A stretch of 54,045 bases of DNA from an uncultured Lachnoclostridium sp. (GTDB lineage: Bacteria; Bacillota; Clostridia; Lachnospirales; Lachnospiraceae), in assembly GCA_944376715.1 (NCBI GenBank), contig CALWDO010000016.1, forward strand, positions 1-54,045. The letters run 5' to 3'. The translations under genes and the position numbers were made by a program. Shown piece by piece: positions 25,725-32,414 of the stretch (the first letter of the stretch is position 1; every line of letters begins with the position of its first letter). The notes below the pieces were generated by a model, which did not search any database, was not told where the DNA came from, and was given only the letters and a program-made list of their open reading frames with translations.

Positions 25725-26356
25725 CTAAAATTTTGCACGCAGCTCTACTACCTTACCGATTATGCGAACGGGTATTTCTGCTACTTCTTTATTAGTGAAA
25801 AATTTCGGTTCGTAACTTGGGTTCATAGGTATAAGTTCTATACCATCTCTATATTTTTTCAATCGTTTGCATGTTGCATCTGTTCCATTTACGCTTACAA
25901 TTACGATATCACCAGTTTTCGCATCCCTCTGCTTACGGATAATTATTGTATCTCCTTCTTTCATTCGGGGTTCCATGCTGTTTCCGTGAATTTTCAACCC
26001 GAAGAATGTTCCTGTTTTAGCCATTTCTTGCGTGAGTTCCTCGGTATCTACAATATCTTCGGTTCTTTCGATGGGAATTCCGGCGGCAACATGCCCATAT
26101 ACTTTTATCGTAACTCCTTTTTTTCTTTTGTTTCGGAAGAAGGATCTTCTACTAAGTCAGATTTTGAAATACCAAAATAATTAGCTAATAATTCGATTTT
26201 ATCAATTCGAGGGTAAGTTCTGGCATTTATCCAGTCTGAAAATGTAGGCATCTTAAATCCCAGAGTGTTACAGATTTCGGTTTGAGTTACATTGTATAAA
26301 GACATATAGTGCCGAATGTTTTTTGCTATGATTTCTTTATTTCCTAAATCGCTCAT
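25725..26356 (-). pseudogene. CI/LexA-like repressor with S24 peptidase domain, split by a -1 frameshift
   Basis: Two abutting frames together give one normal CI-type repressor of about 210 residues. The N-terminal HTH (ATG 26356, RBS AAGGGGTG; NIRHYMSLYNVTQTEICNTLGFKMPTFSDWINARTYPRIDKIELLANYFGIS) runs to a stop at 26105. Moving to the -1 frame at the A7 run (T7 at 26118-26124 on the plus strand) restores KVYGHVAAGIPIERTEDI with an Ala-Gly self-cleavage site, then IHGNSMEP with the catalytic Ser and TCKRLKK with the catalytic Lys, ending at 25725. The run reads A AAA AAG in the zero frame, a classical slippery heptamer. So this is either a one-base deletion (pseudogene or assembly error) or a programmed frameshift. 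It faces the acyP promoter. Confidence 0.8.
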
Positions 26357-26381
26357 AAATTCACCCCTTTGTATAACTTCA

Positions 26382-26410
26382 TTGACAATTCGCTTTAACC
26401 GAAGCATAAT
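26382..26410 (+). promoter_or_regulatory. acyP promoter with operator-like dyad in its spacer
   Basis: TTGACA (26382-26387), 17 bp, CATAAT (26405-26410). The spacer holds TTCG-N7-CGAA (26389-26403), well placed for binding by the neighbouring CI-like repressor. Confidence 0.6.
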
Positions 26411-26466
26411 ACAATCAAATAAGGTGTAAATGCCCATACCTTGGGTAATTACGAAAGGAAAAACCA

Positions 26467-26733
26467 ATGGTAAGAAGACATATTTTTTTCTACGGACGGG
26501 TGCAGGGCGTAGGCTTCCGCTGGCATGCCGTCAGCAAAGCCAGGCTTTTGGGGCTGACCGGGTGGGTGAGAAATCTGCCGGACGGCAGCGTAGAGATGGA
26601 AGTTCAGGGAACTCAGACCCGGATCGGAGAATTGCTGGGATATCTGTATGAGCAGAGATACATCAGGATCGAAGACATCAAATCCGAGGATATGGAACTG
26701 AAAGAAGAGTCTTCTTTCAGGGAACGTTGGTAG
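26467..26733 (+). CDS. acyP: Acylphosphatase
   Basis: An 88-residue enzyme that hydrolyses acyl phosphates such as carbamoyl or acetyl phosphate. The family motif GRVQGVGFR gives catalytic R18; N36 in WVRNLPDG is the second catalytic residue. Length is normal. AAAGGA lies 8 nt upstream. It is translationally close to the next gene (15-nt gap to the preferred start), so the pair is probably an operon. Confidence 0.95.
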   Translation: MVRRHIFFYGRVQGVGFRWHAVSKARLLGLTGWVRNLPDGSVEMEVQGTQTRIGELLGYLYEQRYIRIEDIKSEDMELKEESSFRERW

Positions 26734-26747
26734 AAGGAGAGACTGAC

Positions 26748-27389
26748 ATGAGTGTAAATTACCATGCCTTTCAGAGCAGAGGCGTATTGTTTTCAGAGTA
26801 TGAAAAAGTGTGCAGGCAATGGCGGGACGCGTTTGCAGGGCTGGATCCTTCGCGATTGGAAGAGATCTTGCATCTGGAGTCAGATCCGGAGTATCTGTAT
26901 GTGGATTATTTCCGTACGCCGTACCGGCTGAAGCTGGCAGACGGGAGTCTGGAGAAAAAACAGGAAGACGGCTGGACTTCCGAGCTGTATTTTAATGAAT
27001 CGATGGCGATCTATCATTTGTTCTTTTTTACAAAAGACCATCCGGTGATCTCCGGGAAATGGGTGCCCAGCCATACCATAGACGGGGTTGTATCGAGGAC
27101 CCGTGTACCGGATCCGTTGCTGGATCCGTTTGCCCGCCGATATACAGGTCATATGCAGGAACTGGAAAATGCCTGTGAAAAAATGGGAGGGAAAAAGATC
27201 TCCCAGGGAGACGTGGGATATGAGTTTGAGGCTTTCCCTTGTATGCATCTTTGCCTGGTGTTCTGGGATGCGGATGAAGATTTTCCGGCGCAGGCGCAGA
27301 TTCTGGTGGACCAGAATGTAACAGATTTTCTGCACTATGAGACAGTAGGGTGCGTGATCTCGGATTTGTTGGAGAAGCTGGAAGCATAA
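26748..27389 (+). CDS. DUF3786-type protein
   Basis: A 213-residue cytoplasmic protein. The C-terminal half has the DUF3786 look (GDVGYEFEAFPCMHLCLVFWDADEDFPAQAQILVDQNVTDFLHYETVG). The function is unknown; members are seen near corrinoid/iron-sulfur proteins in anaerobes. AAGGAGA precedes ATG 26748; the TTG at 26727 would overlap acyP and lacks an RBS. It ends at a strong bidirectional terminator. Confidence 0.78.
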   Translation: MSVNYHAFQSRGVLFSEYEKVCRQWRDAFAGLDPSRLEEILHLESDPEYLYVDYFRTPYRLKLADGSLEKKQEDGWTSELYFNESMAIYHLFFFTKDHPVISGKWVPSHTIDGVVSRTRVPDPLLDPFARRYTGHMQELENACEKMGGKKISQGDVGYEFEAFPCMHLCLVFWDADEDFPAQAQILVDQNVTDFLHYETVGCVISDLLEKLEA

Positions 27390-27433
27390 AAAAGCTGCCC
27401 GGTGGTTGAAAAGACCGGCGGGCAGCTTTTTTT
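27388..27433. terminator. Bidirectional terminator
   Basis: AAAAAAGCTGCCCG pairs with CGGGCAGCTTTTTTT; serves the DUF3786 gene (+) and the GntR gene (-). Confidence 0.9.
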
Positions 27434-27445
27434 ATTTGGGAAAAT

Positions 27446-28171
27446 CTAGTTTTGCAGGTCGTTATCTGGCTGCAGGACAGACCAGGTATCAACGGAGTCA
27501 GTGACGACCTGATCGATTCGGTCATAGTCTCTGGCTTTGATCACATCAAGGATTGATTTATGTACTTGATACACGATCTCGCCTTTCTGATTTTTATGGC
27601 TGGCAATGATGGACGGTTCCATAAAATCTATGACGAAACCGTAGACGCGTTCCATTAAAGGATTTTTTGTGCAGCTTCCCAACAGACGGTGGAATTCCAG
27701 ATCGTTTTCTTTCAGGTCCTGAGGAGTAGCTCCGGTCTTCATCATTTCTTTCAGATTATTCAGATTGTTTTCCAGAGCAATTCGCTCAGGCTCATTTTCA
27801 TCATAGTGTTTTAAAATCATTTCCAGTACGTCAATTTCAAATACATGGCGGAATTCATACAGATTTTCTAAATCAGGATTGGAAACGAAGAAACTGAACA
27901 AAAGAGAATCCATCAGAGAATTCCCGGGAGTTTCGCAAACATAGGTTCCATTTCCGATTTTAATATCTACTAAACCAAACGCAGACAGTATTTTCATAGC
28001 TTCCCGCACAGATCCGCGGCTTACATTCATGCCTTCAGAGATCTCTAATTCACTGGGGAGCCGGTCGCCTGGCTTTAATTTTTTCTCTATTAAAAGCTGT
28101 TTGATATTGTTGACCACCAGATCAACAGCAGATTCACGCTTGTTGGCGCGGAATAGTTCATTTACTTCCAT
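27446..28171 (-). CDS. GntR/FadR-family regulator (FCD domain)
   Basis: A 241-residue repressor. The N-terminal winged helix (KLKPGDRLPSELEISEGMNVSRGSVREAMKILSAFGLVDIKIGNGTYV, about residues 30-85) is classical GntR. The C-terminal FCD domain (about 95-235) has metal/ligand residues in EFRHVFEIDVLEMI, DLEFHRLLG and VYQVHKSIL. FCD-type regulators sense sugar acids or organic acids. It is divergent to the catabolic operon, so it is the likely local regulator, with candidate operators at 28384-28422. Its own promoter is at 28223-28250. Confidence 0.93.
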   Translation of the reverse strand: MEVNELFRANKRESAVDLVVNNIKQLLIEKKLKPGDRLPSELEISEGMNVSRGSVREAMKILSAFGLVDIKIGNGTYVCETPGNSLMDSLLFSFFVSNPDLENLYEFRHVFEIDVLEMILKHYDENEPERIALENNLNNLKEMMKTGATPQDLKENDLEFHRLLGSCTKNPLMERVYGFVIDFMEPSIIASHKNQKGEIVYQVHKSILDVIKARDYDRIDQVVTDSVDTWSVLQPDNDLQN

Positions 28172-28222
28172 ATGTCTATTTCTCCCTCTATATGTAATCG
28201 ATACTATTTAAAATATGTGCTT

Positions 28223-28250
28223 ATTATAACATGAAAAAGTTAAACGTCAA
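28223..28250 (-). promoter_or_regulatory. GntR gene promoter
   Basis: Minus strand TTGACG (28250-28245), 16 bp, TGT-TATAAT (-10 at 28228-28223). Confidence 0.7.
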
Positions 28251-28376
28251 ACGATGATTCTTTGTGCCAAATAAGTGTATATACATCTTTATGGAAATAT
28301 TGCACAATAAAAACACTGTGATAAAATACAAATTTCACAAAAAACATTTTCAAATAATTATTTTGTTTGAAAACTA

Positions 28377-28405
28377 TTTACAAATCAGACGTTTTGTGAT
28401 ATATA
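28377..28405 (+). promoter_or_regulatory. Promoter of the catabolic operon
   Basis: TTTACA (28377-28382), 17 bp, TGA-TATATA extended -10 (-10 at 28400-28405). Confidence 0.65.
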
Positions 28406-28422
28406 TCAAACATCAGATGTTT
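28384..28422 (+). promoter_or_regulatory. Tandem operator-like sites for the GntR regulator
   Basis: ATCAGACGTTT (28384-28394) sits between -35 and -10 and ATCAGATGTTT (28412-28422) covers the start point, 28 bp apart. The second is part of a perfect palindrome AAACATC-A-GATGTTT (28408-28422). Both positions fit repression of the operon. Confidence 0.65.
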
Positions 28423-28457
28423 AATGAATTTGCAATACAGGAACAGGAGGGTATGGT

Positions 28458-29279
28458 ATGAACACGGCAGAGCTGAAGCAGATGGCGGATCGTCTGCGTA
28501 TGACAGCGGTTGAGATGGTCTATAAGGGAAAGGATGGACATCCGGGACCTGCACTGTCCATTGCTGATATTATGGCAGTGCTCTATTTTGATGAGATGAG
28601 ATTGGATCCGTCTAATCCGGATTGGGAGGACAGAGACCGTTTTATCTTGTCTAAAGGACATGCGTGTCCGATCTATTATGCGGCATTGTCTGAACGGGGA
28701 TATTTTGGGGAAAAAGTAAAAGATTTCAAACTTCGTGCTCTGGGAAGTATGTTCCAGGGACATCCGACTATGCAAAAGACGAAGGGCGTAGATATGACTT
28801 CCGGATCTCTTGGAAATGGTATCGCAGTTGCCTGCGGTATGGCTATAGCCGGAAAGTATCGTAAGAAAGATTACTATGTGTACACCATAGTCGGAGATGG
28901 AGAATTACAGGAAGGTGTGTGCTGGGAAGGAATTAACACAGCGGCAGCGCATAAATTGGACAATCTGATTGTATTTGCCGATAAAAACGGCTGGCAGAGC
29001 GGCGGCAGCGTGGAAGATACGATTGGCAGCAACAATTTGAAAGAACGGTTTGAGGCTTTTGGATGGCATGCACAGGAGATCAACGGACATGATATCGATG
29101 CGATCAAAGCGGCGATTGCGGAAGCTAAGAAGGCGGCTGGAAAACCGAGCGTGATTGTCTGTGATTGTGTTAAAGGAAAAGGACTGTCGTTCATGGAAAA
29201 TAACAACGCATGGCATAAAGGAGTTCCCAGCGATGAGCAATATCAGACGGCGTTAAAAGAATTAGGAGGTGCAGAATAA
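28458..29279 (+). CDS. Transketolase-like, N-terminal (TPP-binding) subunit
   Basis: A 273-residue thiamine-diphosphate-binding half of a split transketolase. Seen are KGKDGHPGPALSIADIMAVLYF, LSKGHACPIYYAAL, and the TPP motif GDGELQEGVCWEG...DKNGWQ. AGGAGGG precedes the ATG. The stop overlaps the next start by 1 nt (TAATG). Split transketolases in catabolic operons often act on unusual ketoses (for example apulose 4-phosphate or sulfofructose); that is family knowledge. The donor in this operon is unknown. Confidence 0.92.
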   Translation: MNTAELKQMADRLRMTAVEMVYKGKDGHPGPALSIADIMAVLYFDEMRLDPSNPDWEDRDRFILSKGHACPIYYAALSERGYFGEKVKDFKLRALGSMFQGHPTMQKTKGVDMTSGSLGNGIAVACGMAIAGKYRKKDYYVYTIVGDGELQEGVCWEGINTAAAHKLDNLIVFADKNGWQSGGSVEDTIGSNNLKERFEAFGWHAQEINGHDIDAIKAAIAEAKKAAGKPSVIVCDCVKGKGLSFMENNNAWHKGVPSDEQYQTALKELGGAE

Positions 29280-30214
29280 TGGCAGGTTTTAAAGGAACGA
29301 GAGAAGCGTTTGCCCAGGCATTGATTGATGCCGCAGCGCAGGATGATTCTATTATGTTTGTTTCTCCTGATTCGCTGAAAGCAATGCGAGCGACAAAATT
29401 CGCGGAGCTGCATCCGGATCAGTATGTGGAAGTTGGAATTGCCGAGCAGGGAGCGGTAGATACTGCTGCGGGACTGGCAGCCTGCGGACTGAAGCCGGTG
29501 GTCGGTACATACGCGGGATTTATGACCATGCGTGCCTGTGAACAGATGAGAACTTTTGTGGCATATCCGGATCTGAATGTAAAATTTGTAGGAATTAACT
29601 CAGGATTGTTGGGGGGAGAAAGAGAGGGCGTGACACATCAGTTTTATGAAGATCTCGGAATCCTGTCCAATATTCCTAATTTTACGATATTTACTCCGGC
29701 AGACGCGGCACAGACTTATCATGCGGTAAGAAAGGCATTGGAGATTGAAGGCCCGGTCTATGTGAGAGCAGGAAGCGGCAGAGAGGCGGATGTATTTGAT
29801 CTGGATGTACCGTTTTCCATGGACGGCATTACGGTGCTGAAAGAATACGGGCAGGACACATTGCTTTTATCCAGCGGTTTTGTACTGGATCGAGTGCTGG
29901 CAGCGGCAGAGATGCTGGAAAAAGAGGGAATTCATGTGACGGTAGGCGATGTGAACATTCTGTATGGAAAGAATACAGAAAAATTACTGAAAGTAATTTC
30001 TGCATTTGACCGGATTGTGACAGTGGAAGATCACAATGTTAATGGTGGTCTTGGAGCATATATCAGTAAGCTGGTCTGCGAACATGAACCGAAGAAAGTA
30101 ACCAGGATCGGGCTTACCACGTTTGGCGAATCCGGTCCGGCTAAAGAACTGGCGGATTACTACGGATTCTCTCCGGAAAATATTTCCAACACTGTAAAGA
30201 ACGGACTGAAGTAA
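29279..30214 (+). CDS. Transketolase-like, C-terminal (Pyr plus C-terminal domain) subunit
   Basis: A 311-residue partner of the preceding gene. The pyrimidine-binding domain carries the catalytic Glu in VEVGIAEQGAVDTAAGLAACGLKPVVGTYAGFM, and the C-terminal domain ends with VEDHNVNGGLGAYISKLV. AGGAGGTG lies just upstream of the overlapping ATG. It forms the active site with the N-terminal subunit at the dimer interface. Confidence 0.92.
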   Translation: MAGFKGTREAFAQALIDAAAQDDSIMFVSPDSLKAMRATKFAELHPDQYVEVGIAEQGAVDTAAGLAACGLKPVVGTYAGFMTMRACEQMRTFVAYPDLNVKFVGINSGLLGGEREGVTHQFYEDLGILSNIPNFTIFTPADAAQTYHAVRKALEIEGPVYVRAGSGREADVFDLDVPFSMDGITVLKEYGQDTLLLSSGFVLDRVLAAAEMLEKEGIHVTVGDVNILYGKNTEKLLKVISAFDRIVTVEDHNVNGGLGAYISKLVCEHEPKKVTRIGLTTFGESGPAKELADYYGFSPENISNTVKNGLK

Positions 30215-30237
30215 AATAAAGAAAGAGGCGATTATCA

Positions 30238-31098
30238 ATGGAAAAAGTAAGAGTGGCAGTGATCGGGGCAGGCGGAAAGATGGGCACCCGTACCAGCAAA
30301 AATCTGGCGAAGAATCCTGACAAATATGATCTGATGCTGGTGGAGAACGCGCCGAAAGGAATTGAAAGCATCCGTGCAAGGGGCATGGACGTGACGCCGG
30401 TGGAAGAAGCGCTGGAAAAAGCGCAGGTGGTAATCTTTGCTGTACCGGATACTCTGATTCAGAAGCTGTCGGCTATGTATGTCCCGATGTTAAAACCGGG
30501 AACCGGATTTTTGATTCTGGATCCTGCGGCAGCAGTGGCGAAAGAATTAACGTTGAGAGATGACTGCACGTTCGGTGTCGCACATCCGTGCCATCCGTCT
30601 TTCTTCCTGGATCAGGACACGAAAGAGGCTCGTATGGACCGTTTCGGCGGCGAGGGCGGTAAACAGGACATTGTTATGAGCAAGATCTGCGGCGATGATG
30701 AGGTATTTGCCCTGATGCAGGAAACTGCCAGGATCATGTACGCAGCCGAGCATGCTTATGTAATGACTTCCGAACAGATTGCATTTCTGGAGCCGACTCT
30801 GGTAGAACTGTTGGGGGCTACCTGCCTGTACGCTATGGCCGAAACGGTAGATGAAGCGGTGAGAAGAGGCATTAACCGGGATGCAGCAGTATCGTTTATG
30901 ACGGGACATGTATATAATTTGTGCGCGAACTTCCTGGGATATATTCCAGGTAATCCTCCGGTATCGGATGCGTGTAAAGTGGCGATCGGGCTGGGGAATC
31001 GGCTTGTGCTCAGGGATAACTGGAAAGATATCTGGAAAGATGAAGTGCTTGACAAAGTAATCGCGACTATGCTTCATCCGGACAATCCACAGATCTAA
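30238..31098 (+). CDS. NAD(P)-dependent dehydrogenase with PGDH_C-type C-terminus
   Basis: A 286-residue oxidoreductase of the 6-phosphogluconate-dehydrogenase-like superfamily. The Rossmann motif GAGGKMG is at residues 10-16, then a catalytic-type HPCHPSFF loop, and an all-helical PGDH_C-like C-terminal domain (EQIAFLEPTLVELLGATCLYAMAETVDEAVRRGI). The same superfamily includes D-apionate oxidoisomerase, which acts on a non-phosphorylated sugar acid; a similar role here is inference. It is followed by a small hairpin and then the binding-protein gene. Confidence 0.82.
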   Translation: MEKVRVAVIGAGGKMGTRTSKNLAKNPDKYDLMLVENAPKGIESIRARGMDVTPVEEALEKAQVVIFAVPDTLIQKLSAMYVPMLKPGTGFLILDPAAAVAKELTLRDDCTFGVAHPCHPSFFLDQDTKEARMDRFGGEGGKQDIVMSKICGDDEVFALMQETARIMYAAEHAYVMTSEQIAFLEPTLVELLGATCLYAMAETVDEAVRRGINRDAAVSFMTGHVYNLCANFLGYIPGNPPVSDACKVAIGLGNRLVLRDNWKDIWKDEVLDKVIATMLHPDNPQI

Positions 31099-31103
31099 AC
31101 TGC

Positions 31104-31125
31104 TTGAAGGCCTGCAAGGCTTCAA
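31104..31125 (+). promoter_or_regulatory. Intercistronic hairpin upstream of the binding-protein gene
   Basis: TTGAAGGCCT pairs with AGGCTTCAA (one bulge). No T-tract follows, so it is more likely an mRNA processing or stability element than a terminator. Confidence 0.45.
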
Positions 31126-31150
31126 AATAATTATGAAAAGGGGAGAAAAT

Positions 31151-32293
31151 ATGAAACTGAGACAAAGACTGCTGGCTTTGCTGCTGGCATCGGCAATGGC
31201 GCTGTGCACGGCTGCCTGTGGAAGCAGTACAGAAACCACAACAGAAACGGACACGTCTGCAACAGAGGGGACACAGGAAGATACGACAGCTGCAGAAGAA
31301 ACTGATGCGGCGGAGAGTGAAGCGGCTGATGGGGCAGCAGCAGGAACGACAGATCTGGCCGCAGGAGATTACGTAATTGGTCTTTCAAACTCTTTCTATG
31401 GAAATACCTGGAGACGACAAATGGTAGATTCCTTCACGCAGGCAGCAGAAGAAGCAAAGAGCGAAGGGTATATTGCAGATTATGAGATCCAGAATGGGGA
31501 TAATACTGTGAATACGCAGATTGCACAGATCAATTCCTTTATCCTGGAAGGCGTGGATGCTATATGTATTAATGCCGCTTCTTCAACTGCGTTAAATGAC
31601 GTGATTCAGCAGGCAATGGATCAGGGAATCGTGATTGTTGCATTCGATTCTATCATCGATCTGGAAGGCGCCTATACAATGGATTATGACTGGGTCAGCA
31701 TGGGTGAGACAAAGACGCAGTACGTGGTAGACGCAATCGGTGGAGAAGGAAATGTAATTATCGTTCGAGGCCCGTCAGGAGCCGCTCCGGATGAAGGCAT
31801 TTATAAAGGAATTATGAATGTGCTGGATCAGTATCCGGATGTGACGGTGGCGGCAGAAGTTCTTGGGGAAGCAGACGCAACTGTGACACAGGAGGGTATT
31901 TTAAATATTATTTCGTCTCTTCCGGAGATTGATGCTGTCATTACTCATTGCGGCGCCGATTCTATGGGCGTAGTTAATGCATTTGAGTCTATGGGTATGG
32001 AAGTACCGCTGACGATAGGAGACAATACGGCAGAATTTATTAACTGGTGGGCAGAACAGGCGAAAAGCGGTTATGAAACTATGTCTGTAAATTCTACGCC
32101 GTCTTGCGGAGCGGGCGCTTTGTGGGTGGCAGTAGCTATCCTGAATGGAGTAGATGTACCGCAGAATATGTATCTGCCATTCATTTATATTAATCAAGAT
32201 GAGATTGGCGAATATACAGATTTGGAAGCCGGGGAAATTGCAAGTCCGTATATGAGTTACGAATATGTGGTAGAAAACATTCTGCAACAGTAA
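31151..32293 (+). CDS. Sugar-type ABC transporter substrate-binding lipoprotein (RbsB-like)
   Basis: A 380-residue lipoprotein with signal peptide and lipobox TAAC, a low-complexity Thr/Glu linker (about residues 22-75) and a type I periplasmic-binding fold: GLSNSFYGNTWRRQMVDSFTQAAEEAK, QIAQINSFILEGVDAICINAASS, VIVAFDS, RGPSGAAPDEGIYKG. AAGGGGAG precedes ATG 31151; the ATG at 31133 overlaps that RBS. It delivers the operon substrate to the two permease domains encoded next. RbsB-type proteins bind sugars or polyols. Confidence 0.92.
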   Translation: MKLRQRLLALLLASAMALCTAACGSSTETTTETDTSATEGTQEDTTAAEETDAAESEAADGAAAGTTDLAAGDYVIGLSNSFYGNTWRRQMVDSFTQAAEEAKSEGYIADYEIQNGDNTVNTQIAQINSFILEGVDAICINAASSTALNDVIQQAMDQGIVIVAFDSIIDLEGAYTMDYDWVSMGETKTQYVVDAIGGEGNVIIVRGPSGAAPDEGIYKGIMNVLDQYPDVTVAAEVLGEADATVTQEGILNIISSLPEIDAVITHCGADSMGVVNAFESMGMEVPLTIGDNTAEFINWWAEQAKSGYETMSVNSTPSCGAGALWVAVAILNGVDVPQNMYLPFIYINQDEIGEYTDLEAGEIASPYMSYEYVVENILQQ

Positions 32294-32332
32294 ATAATAG
32301 AAAATATGTTTCAATCCTAAAAAGTATAATGT

Positions 32333-32368
32333 TGGCCGCTGCTTGCCAGTATGATCAGGCGGCGGCCA
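32333..32368 (+). promoter_or_regulatory. Strong intercistronic hairpin after the binding-protein gene
   Basis: TGGCCGCTGC pairs with GCGGCGGCCA (10 bp with one G-T). There is no T-tract. It probably stabilises the upstream binding-protein mRNA and lowers expression of the transporter part. Confidence 0.6.
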
Positions 32369-32414
32369 CCATTATTATATGCAGAAAAATGATTTGGAAT
32401 TGAGGTGGAACAAT

